Assembly (NCBI GenBank): GCA_028641055.1
Contig: CM054059.1
Coordinates: 113,741,392 to 113,805,391 of the forward strand
DNA: 64,000 nucleotides
Reading direction: 5' to 3'
From: Alopecurus myosuroides
Lineage: Eukaryota; Streptophyta; Magnoliopsida; Poales; Poaceae
In this document: piece by piece, positions 31,070 through 41,022 of the stretch
Layout of the letters: each line of letters starts with the position of its first letter
Numbering within the stretch: the first letter of the stretch is position 1
Translations under genes and position numbers: made by a program
Notes under the pieces: model-generated
What the model was told of the DNA's origin: nothing
Seen by the model: only the letters and a program-made list of their open reading frames with translations
The model's database searches: none

Positions 31070-31935
31070 TGTCGGGGGGTTACCCCCGAGTAGGGTAAAG
31101 GCATGTGGTAAAGGCAACAATCAGAGGAGAAGTTTGGTCGAGTAGCCGCCTACCCGGTACTTGCTACCCGGTCGACTGCTACTCGGTCTTACAAAAAGAT
31201 GACCAGAAGGAGATATCAAGCAAGTTATATCTGTTCGAGTAGAAGAGTTGGTCCGAGTAAGTTTGGCGGGAACCTACTCGGGCCAGAAGTCAAAGGAGCC
31301 GTTCTGACAACGGATCCCGCGTATCCCGGGTCCGTACTTGGCACTGTTCACAGCACTGTTCATCTGGGGACGGCGTGCCTGACAGCGACAGTGTGTCAGC
31401 AGGGCGTCGCAGGATAGGGGGGACCTACTCTGTGTTCGCACAGTGATAACAGACTGGTTACTTGGTTTTGCCCAACGACTTTCTGCATCAGGACAAGCTT
31501 AGAAGCCAAAGCTGTCAGCGGGAACTCGGAAGAAGGACGGTGTGCACACAATGTCGACACTTGTTTGTATTTGGCTGTATCCGGCTGGGCACCGGGTATA
31601 TAAGGTGCCCCGCCGCCTCCTGCGCGAGGGAGGACGCGACACACGTAGAGATTCTTGACCTAATTCTACCCGGAGAGAGAAGAGTGGCTACTCGGTAGCA
31701 AGAACCATTATACTGTGGCTACTCGGTGAGACACCAGAATACATAGAGAAAGGCAGGAGTAGGGGTTTTACCTCCTCACGAGGGACCTGAACCTGGGTAG
31801 ATCGTGTTGTTTGCAGTGTTTGATATTTACCTCACGCGTCTAATAGTCGCGTGATCCCTCCCCGAGCGCCTCCATCGTCCTTCGTCCCCACATCTTTAGC
31901 CATCCTATGGCATCTGCCGTGACACCACCACGATA
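31070..31935 (+). repeat. Element F 3' LTR
   Basis: 866 bp, ending CACGATA instead of CACGACA, followed by the target duplication GTAAG (31936-31940). Thirteen substitutions and no indels against the 5' LTR. Confidence 0.95.
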
Positions 31936-31940
31936 GTAAG

Positions 31941-32560
31941 AAATATAGCATTTATATTATTGATTTTACGTGTCTTGAAATTTCGTGGCAACCCACGGGC
32001 ATTCAGCTATTGTCTAAATTCGTCTGACGATCTTGCCATATCTCAATAGGCGATGTTCCTATCTGCATGGAAATCCATTCAGCCCTAACCATCTCAAAAA
32101 ACACCTCCTGACGTAGCCATGATAACTCAAAAGAAAAGGCAGATCGATTTCCACTATGAGCTGAACTACCAGAATCCAGAAATAATGGTACATGATCAGA
32201 TCCAGTTCTAGCTAAAGCATGTATGATGGAGTAGCAGCAGTAGTATGAGGGCGTTGGAAGAGGGGGGGCTGACCTGGGTTCGTCGTGGACATGGGCGACG
32301 GCGGCGTGGGTGACGACGGTCGGCGTGGACGACGACGATGAGAGGGACGGCGCGCGGCGTGCTCCCGCTCCTCCTCCCCTGCTGCTCCCGCTCCTCCTCC
32401 GCTGCTGCTCCTGCTCCTCCTCCTGCTGTTGCTCCCGCTCCTCCTCCTCCTGCTCGACAACGACGACGGCGGCGTGCGATGAGAGAGTCGAGGGGCGGCA
32501 TGCAGTTTGGGATCGATATGAAACGAGAGTGATATGCGGGTTGGGCGTTAGCAGAGCGAG
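31941..32560. other. CACTA intergenic sequence right of element F
   Basis: No supported gene. 31941-32220 is ordinary AT-rich sequence. 32340-32460 is a low-complexity CTCCTC/GCTGCT tract whose open frames encode only Ser/Arg/Cys-rich chance sequence. Confidence 0.55.
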
Positions 32561-33050
32561 GACTTACAGGCGCACAACGAGTGATATGCGCCTGCGCTAT
32601 CCTTTACCCCAGGCGAACAAGCCAAAATGCGCCTGCGCTAATGTTCGTAGCGATTCGTTATGCGCGGGCCCACAGAGCCATACCCTAGGCGCGTAACCAA
32701 AGAAATGCGCCTGCGCTAAACATTAGAACCGGTTTGTATCACAAACCGGTCCTAAAGGCCTGCGGCCATTTGCTGCAGGTAGGGGGGGCCAGGGGACACA
32801 CCCTTTAGAACCGGTTTGTGATACAAACCGGTTCTAATGTGCTTGGCTCGAGGCCCTGTTATGCGCGGGCCCACAGATCCATACCCCAGGCGCATGACCT
32901 AGAAAATGCGCCTGTGCTAAAATTCGTAGGATTTTGGTTTGCGCGGGCCCACATAGCATTAGCCCAGGCGCATGTTCTGTTAAAAGCGCCTGTGATAAAG
33001 TTTACTTTAGGCGCATTTTCTCGCAGATGCGCCTGTGCTAAGATTTTTTA
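32561..33050. repeat. Internal array of subterminal-type motifs with two hairpins
   Basis: About a dozen copies of ATGCGCCTG(C/T)GCTAA or CCCAGGCGCA, the word family found at both CACTA ends, but here 4.7 kb inside the right terminus and just beyond the TNP2 3' end. Two palindromes are embedded: TTAGAACCGGTTTGT with its inverse at 32724-32755 and, perfectly, at 32805-32837. GCGCGGGCCCACA recurs three times. Confidence 0.8.
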
Positions 33051-33292
33051 AATTACGCAGCCCCACCCCGGCCCGAGACACATCGAGCAATACGAATGCT
33101 ATTATATGGGGCTCCCCCACGTTGGTTTTCACTTAAAAATTACATACATATGAAAGTTAACATGTGCAAAAATATTTAATGTCGCATCGAGCGTAAATAG
33201 ATTGATTTAGCGAGATACCGCAAGTGTTTCTCTCTGAAAACACATTGTACATAGTAGCTATTAGCATGTTATATCGCGAGTATTTCCCTCTC
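33051..33292. other. CACTA sequence downstream of TNP2
   Basis: AT-rich, no gene seen; likely the 3' untranslated region and terminator of the TNP2 transcript. Confidence 0.45.
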
Positions 33293-36200
33293 TCAACCTT
33301 TCGTCGCAATCTTACTCTTGCCTTTCTTGGTCGATGTTGAATACGTGACCGCCATATTGTGACTTCTTCTTGTGAATGGAAGACCTGCCCTAGGTAGTGT
33401 GGTCCTGCTTCTTCTTGTGGTGTATGGTGCATCGTCTTCACCGGGTTCTTCCATCATCGGGTCTCCGACTAAGCCGTCGAAGTCCTTCTCATCGGCGACT
33501 CCATCCATTCCGACGAGGGCCCTTTTTCCTCTCCTTACGACAACACGACTAGGCTTTGCCGGGTCGGTTATGAAGAAGCATTGCTCCACGTGCTTAGCCA
33601 ATACCCAGGGCTCATTTTGCGCGGTGGGGTTCTTGGACTTGGGTTTGTTGGCTTCAGACATCGACATAGTGGTGAAAATTCGTCTTCTTTCGTGACGTTT
33701 GTAGCCCATCTGACATGGAACATCAGCAGCTTTACCCCAACGTAGTCAAGCTCCCAGTTTTCCTCGATCTTTCCGTAGTATCTTCTAATCTCTTCGCCCG
33801 TGTAAGATTCCATCGTTATAGACGAGTTTTGATAGTCGCTACTTCTGTCTCTTTCCTCCGTGTAGAATGCGTACCCATTGATGTCGTATGCTTGATAAGT
33901 CATCTGATTGGGCGCGGGGCCATATGACAAGGCCAATACAATTTTATCTTTCTGACATGTCATTGGCGGGGGATCGGCATCAATCTGCTTCTTGAACCAT
34001 GTCGCGAAAGAGGAGTTGTGTGCTCTAAATATCTCATCTTCCGTCATCGGCCTGCGAGCACTGTTTTTCATCGCGGTTTTGTGCTCTTCTATCCAAGGGT
34101 CGACATCGTCGATGTGTTGTAACACTACTAGGTGGGCCCTTTCAAAGTCGGCTCTCCGACCACAGGAGTCCACGTCCATTACCCTTTTGCCAGTGTTGTG
34201 GCCTACCCCCATGAACCTGTCAAGGTGCTTGTTTGCGGGCAAACCAACAGCTGGCTTCTCATCGCCTAGAAAATTCTTGCAGAAAGAGATGCATTCTTCG
34301 GTGAGAAATCCCTGGACGATGCTTCCATCCAGGTGTGCCCTGTTACGAACGAATGATTTGATGATCCCGTTCATTCTTTCTAACGCCATCATGTTGTGCA
34401 AGAATGCCGGCCCAAGATTGGTGATATCGTCCACGATATGGACCAAGAGATGTACCATAATATCAAAGAAGGCAGGTGGGAAGTACATCTCAAGCTCGCA
34501 TAGGATGGTGACGATCTCTTCCTGCAGCCTTCCGAGTTTCTTCACGCTTATCGACTTCCGAGTGATGACATCGAAAAAGTTACAGAGGCCAGTGAGCGTT
34601 TGACGGACGTGCGGTTCCATTATCCCTCTGATTGCAACCGGAAGTATTTGCGTCATCATCACGTGACAGTCATGAGACTTCATCCCGCTGAAGATTTTTT
34701 TCTCCGCGTCTAGGTATCTGCTTATCAGCCCCGCGTAACCTAAGGGAAATTTCACTCCGAGGAGGCATGTGAATATTTGCGCGAGCTCGTCGGGGCTTAG
34801 AGTGAAGCAAGAGGGTTTCAGGCGGTGAGTTTGGTGTTTCTTAGCCCTTTTCCGCTTGCGGTCGTCCATCTCCTCCACCTCATCCTCGTATTCTTCCGTC
34901 TGTTCACGCGTAGAAGGCGGTAAGTGAAGCTCGCTCCTGATATTCAGGACCAACAGGTCGTATCTTGATTTTGGCCCGTCTTTGGTCCTATCTGGCATGT
35001 TGAACAGGGTGCCAAGCAAGCTCTCACACACATTCTTCGTGATATGCATGACATCAAGGCAGTGAGGCACTCCGAGGATTGGCCAGTACCGCAAGTCCCA
35101 AAACACGGACCTCCTTTTCCATACCCCCAAGAGCGGTCCTTCTGGCGGAGGACACTTTTTCTCTCCTCGCTTCCGCTTTTGTACCTTTCCCGACGGAGGA
35201 CACGTTTTCCAATTCTTCAATAGAGTATCGATCTCTTCTCCTCTTCTCTTGCGTGGAGGTAGATCGAGCTCATCTTTACCGTTGAACAGGTCTCCGCGCT
35301 TTCTCCACGGGTCGTTCAGTGGTAGCCACATTTGATGCCTCATGTATACGGTTTTAGAAGATCCGGGATCCTTGTGTAGCTGTAGAAACGGGGTAAATTC
35401 CATGCACCTGACACAAGCCTTGTATCCATGGCACACCTGACACGCAATATATCCGTATCCGAGATAGTCCTGCACCGTCGTGATCAGTGCGGCTCTCATA
35501 CGAAAAGTTTCTTCTTTGAAGGCGTCCCATGTTTCCACCCCGTCCTCCCACAACGTGTCTAGCTCCTCCTTCAATAGCTCGAGATACAGGTTGATATCGC
35601 TCCCTGGCTGGGTCGGCGCTTAAATCAGCATACTCATGTGTATGTACTTCCTCTTCAGACACAGCCACGGGGGGAGGTTGTACATCCATACAAACACGGG
35701 CCAGGTGCTATGTTTGCTGCTCTGATTGCCAAACGGATTGAGACCGTCGGTGCTCGCACCAAGCCTGATGTTCCTTGGGTCGTTCCCGAATTCTTCATCG
35801 AATGCGTCTAATGCTTTCCACTGACATGCATCTGAAGGGTGTGTTAGCACTGGTTTTTCAACACGTTCTGGATCGCTCAGCACCGCCTTCTTTCTGTCAT
35901 CGTGCCAGCGCATGAGCTTTGCTTCCTTGGGGTCCACGAAGTACCGCTGCAGACGGGGAATGAGTGGAAAGTACCACACAACTTTCCTAGGAGCTTTCTT
36001 CGTCCCCCTCTTGTAACGATCAGCACCGCACACCGGACATTTGATCTGGTCCGCGTGCTCGTTACGGTAAATTATGCAGTCACGGACGCAAGCGTGGTAT
36101 TTTGTGTGCGGTAAATCGAGGGGGCACACGATTTTGTTGGCCTCCTGTAGACTACTAGCACATGTGTTCCCTTCAGGTAAGTGCGTCTTCAGGTATCGCA

Positions 36201-36816
36201 GAAGATCGTCCATGCTTGTGTCGGTCCATCCGTGTTTTGCCTTCATCTCAAGAAGATCCAGAGCTACTCTCAAGCGTGACTCCTCCGCCCCACGACATGC
36301 GTCATACAACGGAGTTGCAGAGTCTATCTCTAGTTGCGTGATCTTAGATTTACGTCTGGCGTCGGTCGACGTGTTCTTGAGAAGAAGATCTTGAACATGA
36401 GGGTCCCGCACGACTGAAGTTAGCGGAGTGTTCATGTCCTCGTCTTCATGTTGTTGATCACCATGACTCCCTTCTTCTTCATTATAGTCGTCTCCGTCGA
36501 CAACCTCTTCGTCATCTCCATTGCCATGTTCAGACTCCTCCTGGTCATCTTCACATGTCGCCGCCCAATTGGTCTCGACGTGATCATCGTCTTCATCATC
36601 ATCCATCCACTTAGTATGGCCCTCCATGAAACTATACCTGAGCAGGTGCTTCTCCACATTACCAGAATCTGGTTTGAACAAAGACCCCAGCTTGCATTTC
36701 CGACACGGACACTCTATCTCGGTGCGGTTGTTTCGATGCATCTCGGCCGTCGCGCGTCGCACGTACCTATGCACCACGCTTGTCCTCATCGCAATGACCA
36801 TTGCTACAAAATGCAA
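33293..36816 (-). pseudogene. CACTA TNP2-type transposase (one nonsense codon, one frameshift)
   Basis: N-terminal transposase-associated domain (PF13963-like): HRNNRTEIECPCRKCKLG and HLLRYSFMEGHTKWM. An acidic linker follows, then the TNP2 catalytic region (PF02992-like): KYHACVRDCIIYRNEH with CPVCGADRY, STDGLNPFGNQSSKHSTWPV, and, after the stop, VPHCLDVMHITKNVCESLLG. Then DUF4218-like (MEPHVRQTLTGLCNFFD, FDIMVHLLVHIVDDI) and DUF4216-like (ENWELDYVG). TAA at 35620-35622 interrupts an otherwise continuous frame (HMSMLI-stop-APTQPGSDI). Near 33680 the frame moves by one base, and EPWVLAKHVEQCFFITDP and VVVRRGKRALVGMDGV continue in the new frame to 33293. Start: ATG at 36816, or 36801 just after a TTTTGTAG acceptor-like site. 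The protein would cut the CACTA ends. Confidence 0.88.
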
Positions 36817-36851
36817 GAGAGAGAGGTTTCATTAACTAGATCCGGTTTTCA

Positions 36852-36950
36852 CGGAAAATTTCGGCATGACCTTCCTACAAAAGGTGTAACGCGGAGCGCC
36901 GGAAATTTGCCGAAAAGGAAATGAATCAACATTTCGGCAAAACATTGGCA
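36852..36950 (-). promoter_or_regulatory. 99-bp leader block, copy 2 (upstream of TNP2)
   Basis: Starts 35 bp upstream of the first TNP2 ATG and pairs without gaps with 5650-5748 (24 mismatches of 99). The near-identical distance to the two start codons supports a shared promoter or leader function. Confidence 0.75.
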
Positions 36951-37349
36951 ACACAATAAAATGAAAAAGAGAACGAATTCTCATCCACCGACCAATCCCA
37001 CGCACCTATTAAGATGACACACAATGCAAAATATATAGACGCGATGACGATGTCAAAGATCACCGAAGAGACGACCGATAAGAGAGTGATAGATCTAGAA
37101 GTAGCTAGTGGTGCATTTGTGGTGAGATCTAGTGTCCGGTTAGTAGATCTAGTGGAGAGATTTGGAAGAGGGAAAGTGGGGTAGCATACTAGCTAAAATA
37201 TAACAAACATGATTGGTTCAATTAGCTAAAAATGGTGGAGGGGTGTGGGGGATTGAGCTAGGAGCACTAATGGCTCGAGTTTGGACTAGTGAGTGAGTGA
37301 GTGGGGTAGATAGGGGTGGTGGTGGGTGGCTGGCCGCACTTATATTGGG
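36951..37349. other. CACTA 5' non-coding region
   Basis: Upstream of the TNP2 leader; ATCTAG(T/A) words repeat around 37090-37150. No gene or clear TATA motif seen. Confidence 0.5.
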
Positions 37350-37762
37350 GACAAATATTACCCCAGGCGAATATGGTACGAGATGCGCCTGCGCTAAGTG
37401 GTGCTACCCCAGGCATTTCTTTATCCCAGGCGAACAGCTTTTCGGTGCGCCTGCGCTAATGGGAGCTACCCCAGTCCACTTTTTACCCCAGGCGCTTCTT
37501 TATTTATTCGCCTGTGGTATCTGTTATACCGCAGGCGAACAGGTGGGCTATTCGCCTGCGGTAAAGGAAGCGTGCCAGGGTCGGCCGTGGTTGGCCCTGC
37601 CACAATTTACCCCAGGCGCTTCTTTTTTCCTGTTCGCCTGGGGTAACAGACTTACCCCAGGCGCACAGATCTACGCTTCGCCGGCGCTAATTAACCCAGG
37701 CGGACAGGTATTCTTGTTCGCCTGTGGTAGGATATGCTGCTATAAGCAAATCTCTAGTAGTG
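37350..37762. repeat. CACTA right terminus and subterminal repeat array
   Basis: About fifteen copies in both orientations of TACCCCAGGCG, GCGCCTGCGCTAA and TTCGCCTG(T/C/G)GGTA, ending in CTCTAGTAGTG. This is the transcription-start side of the transposon. Confidence 0.88.
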
Positions 37763-37765
37763 ATA

Positions 37766-39841
37766 CCTTTGACACCCATCACATCTTGCTACTAAGCGCT
37801 CTGCATCTGCTATGGCCGTGAGCCAAAAGAAACCGTGCCGATATGCCTTGGCCACAAGAGATCTTGTGGAGGCGTGGTGTCCGCAATAACCTTCATGGAT
37901 CTCCTTCAATATTTGATGGCCTTCTTTTGGGGCTACGCAGCGTAGAAAGACTCCTGCAGCGCTTCTCTTATAAAGTTCTCCGTTAATGATTGAGTAACCC
38001 TTTGCTCATCTCAATATTTGTCGGGCTCAAACCTCCTGTTGTGGTAACTCGCCCCGTAGCAGAAACGCTAGGAACGGTTCTGTCCATTCCGGGATAGCAT
38101 GTACTGCGGCTACTAACTCCAAATCCGGGTCTTGGTGAGCCAGCTCTTCTTCAGATTCGGTTCTGACAGAGGGCCACCATAACTCGTCCAGAAAGACATT
38201 AGGAGGAAACGGCTCTCGGAGCGAACCGAGTCTGGCCAGCGCATCTGCTGCCTCGTTCTTTCACCTATCAATGTGCTCCACCTGATACCCAGAAAAAGAC
38301 CCGGCTACCTTGTCCACCTCTCTGGGATATGCTGCCATGGTTGCATCCTTTCTGTCCCATGTTCCGGAGACCTGCTGTACCAAAGGATCCGAGTCTCTGT
38401 AGCACCTTATCTGTTTGATGTTCATTTCCTTTGCTACTCATAGTCCATGTAACAGGGCCTCGTACTCGGCCACGTTGTTGGAGCAATCGAAGTTAATTTG
38501 TAACACATAACTCAGCTTGTCTCCTTTTGGTGATGTAAGTACCACCCCGGCTCCTGACCACTCGTACTGCTTGGAACCATCAAAATGCATCACCCAAGAC
38601 TCTGAACTTGGCATCGTTATGGGCATCCTTGTGTGAGTCCAATCATTGACAAAATCGACTAAAGCATGAGACTTGATCGCGGACCGTGGCTCATAGTTGA
38701 TGTGGTAGTCTCCCATCTCAATGGCCCACTTGGCCACCCTGCCTGTTGCGTCTGAATTTCTTATGATATCTTCCATTGGAATTGAGCTTACCACCGTGAT
38801 AGGGTGTTCCTGAAAGTATGGCTTCAATTTCCGGCTGGCCATAAATACCCCAAAAACTAGCTTTTGCCAGTAAGGGTATCTCTGCTTCGCTTCTGATAAG
38901 ACCTCGCTCACATAGTAAACCGACCTTTGCACCGGGTGATCCTTCCCATCCTCCTTGCGCTCAACCACAACCACTGCGCTAATTGCCCGGGGCCCAGCCG
39001 CAACATATAGTAACATAGGTTCCTTGGGACCCGGTGCAGCCAGAACCGGTGCCTCAGATAACTGCTTTTTCAGGGCCTCGAATGCTTCGTCCGCCTCTTG
39101 GTCCCACACGAACTTGTCTGTTTTCTTCAAGAGTCGGTATAGGGGTATCGCTTTTTCTCCGAGCCGGGATATAAACCGGCTTAACGTGGCCACGCATCCC
39201 GTAAGCTTTTGGACATGTTTCAGCTCTTCCGGCTTTTTCAGGCTCTGGATGGCTTTGATCTTTTCCGGGTTAGCCTCAATCCCCCGCTCAGAAACGATGA
39301 AACCGAGTAACTTCCCCGTAGGGACCCCAAACACGCACTTGGTCGGGTTAAGCTTCATCTGGAATCTCCTCAGGTTCTTGAATGTTTCTTTCAGGTCATC
39401 AATGAATGTTTCTGCCTTCCTTGTTTTGATCACCACATCATCAACATAAGCGTGGACGTTGTGTCCAATCTGATCCTCGAAGCACTTCTGAATGCACTGT
39501 TGGTATGTTGCACCTGCATTTTTCAATCCAAAGGTCATAGTTTTATAGCAAAAGGCCCCAAAAGGGGTTATGAATGATGTTTTCTCCCAATCTTCCTTTT
39601 TTAGTTTTATCTGGTGATACCCGGAATAAGTGTCCAGGAAGCATAATAGGTCGCTTCCTACGACTGCATCTATGATCTGATCTATCCTTGGAAGGGAAAA
39701 TGGATCCTTTGGGCAATGCTTGTTGAGACTGGTATAATCTATGCACATTCTCCACTCATTGTTCTTTTTCAGCACTAAAACCGGGTTTCCAGCCAGTCCG
39801 GGTGAAAGACCTCCATGATAAAGTCGGCTGCTAGGAGCCAT
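37766..39841 (-). pseudogene. Element A RT, RNase H regions and integrase zinc finger
   Basis: RT carries MCIDYTSLNKHCPKDPFSLP, LDTYSGYHQI and YVDD in VHAYVDDVVIKT. A degenerate first RNase H is followed by a second starting MHFDGSKQYEWSGAGVVL. The frame continues into the integrase zinc finger HHASTRSLVAKAYRHGFFWL with CDGCQRY, where the CACTA cuts in. It is open except for TGA at 38438-38440, 38261-38263, 38027-38029 and 38006-38008, all in the same frame and each at a place where Arg (CGA) is a plausible ancestor. Confidence 0.88.
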
Positions 39842-41022
39842 GCTATCTCTGCCCCTATAGCCTTTCTCCTTTCCCCGTTCATTTTTCTCAGGCCTTGCTT
39901 CACTGGCCGAGACTTGGGATCAACATGCAAGCTGTGTTCAGCGAGCTCAGTCGGGATACCCGGCATGTCACTCGGCGTCCAGGCAAACACGTCCTGATTC
40001 TCGCGGATAAACTTTATGAGTGCCTCTTCCTCCCCATTACCCAGGTTAGATCCTATAGCAAACTGCTTGGAAGATTCGCCCTCAATAAAAGCCACCATCT
40101 TTGTGTCTTGGGCTGCCTTAAACTTGGCTCTCTCATCGTCCGTGTTTGGTTTCTTCAAAGCTGCTCGATCTTCCGGGTCTACCTGAGACCGGTAATACCT
40201 GAGTTCTTCCTTTGCACAAGCTTGTTCTGCAAGTGCCGCATCTCCATCATCACACTCAGCTGCCACAACCCTATTTCCATGTATAGTGATAGTTTGTTTA
40301 GGACCCGGTATTTTTAGCTGTAAGTACACATAACACGGCCTAGCCATGAATTTGGCGTATGCCGGCCTTCCGAACAACGCATGATGAGGACTACGCAATT
40401 TCACCACCTCGAATGTGAGCCACTCTACTCTGTAGTTATCCTTCGATTCTCCAAAAGCAACCTCTAGTGTAATCTTTCCCTCAGGGCAGGCCGAATGTCC
40501 TGGCACAATTCCATGGAAAACTGTGGAACTTTTCTGCAACTGAGACTCCTTGAGCCCCATACGTAAAAAGGTTTCCCAGTATAGGATATTGATGCTACTC
40601 CCACCATCCATCAAGACTTTCTTCAGTTCGTAACCATTGACCTGTGGCGCTACCACCAAAGCTAGCACACCCGGATGTTCTATTGCTTCAGGGTGATCTA
40701 TCCTGCTCCATGTAACTTCTTGATCCGACTACCTCAGGTATCTTGGGACACACGAGGAAACCGAGTTTATCGCTCTCTTGAGCACCTTTCTCTCCCTTCT
40801 GGAGGTCCCAATGGTGTGGACATGGTATTGCCCTAACTGCTTTGGATTTGCCTGAAAGCCACCCGCACCACCCTGGTTATTACCTGGATTACCGCCTCCT
40901 GCGTTGCCGGCGGGGGGTGGTCCGTTGCCCGGGTTTCCACCCAGACCCGGTCCTCCTCCCTGGCCTGTGCCTCGCAGGGCCTTCTGTATCTCCTCGTTTT
41001 TCATCTCTGTAAGCCCACGCAT
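39775..41022 (-). pseudogene. Element A protease and end of gag
   Basis: From the minus strand: LTEMKNEEIQKALRG and a Gly/Asn-rich linker, then TAG at 40729-40731 followed in frame by SDQEVTWSRIDHPEA, the block that precedes the protease. The core has VLMDGGSSINILY, HGIVPGHSACPEG and HALFGRPAYAKFMA. The frame runs to FHPDWLETRF and a stop at 39775, where the RT frame (from GNPVLVLKKNN) takes over by a one-base shift. The TAG replaces a Trp in related sequences, which would be a G-to-A change. Confidence 0.85.

Larger units (their letters stand above)
5998..31935 (+). mobile_element. Element F: Tat-like Ty3/gypsy retrotransposon with an antisense extra gene
   Basis: Both LTRs are 866 bp, start TGTCGGGGGG and end CACGA(C/T)A, and the element is flanked by GTAAG on both sides. 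A tRNA-Lys primer site follows the 5' LTR and a CGGGGACTGC purine-rich tract precedes the 3' LTR. The plus strand encodes gag, protease, RT, RNase H, a second RNase H and integrase in one frame (split by element G). A 6.6-kb 3' region carries a long spliced antisense gene. This architecture fits the Tat lineage (RIRE2/Grande-type), in which extra antisense ORFs are known. The LTRs differ at 13 of 866 positions by eye; at 1.3e-8 substitutions per site per year that is roughly 0.6 million years. Confidence 0.93.
1014..37762 (-). mobile_element. CACTA (En/Spm-type) DNA transposon with nested retrotransposons
   Basis: The left terminus reads CACTACTAGGG and the right terminus CTCTAGTAGTG, giving the inverted CACTACTAG end typical of grass CACTA elements. 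Each end is flanked by the trinucleotide ATA (1011-1013 and 37763-37765), the expected 3-bp target duplication. Removing the element with one ATA restores element A's integrase frame. Both ends have subterminal arrays of short GCGCCTG/TTCGCCTG motifs. Two main genes run on the minus strand: a TNP2 transposase (33293-36816) and a Transposase_24/Ulp1-like gene (1903-5609). Element F (5998-31935) splits the space between them; without F the CACTA is about 10.8 kb. Confidence 0.95.

Noticed and set aside
32310..32696. Frames rich in Ser, Cys and Arg near 32310-32696
   Set aside because: Low-complexity CTCCTC sequence; no start context or domain.
32805..32837. A microRNA gene at the perfect hairpin
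   Set aside because: Short palindromes of this ACCGGTTTGT type are common in grass CACTA elements; there is no precursor-like arm or expression evidence.
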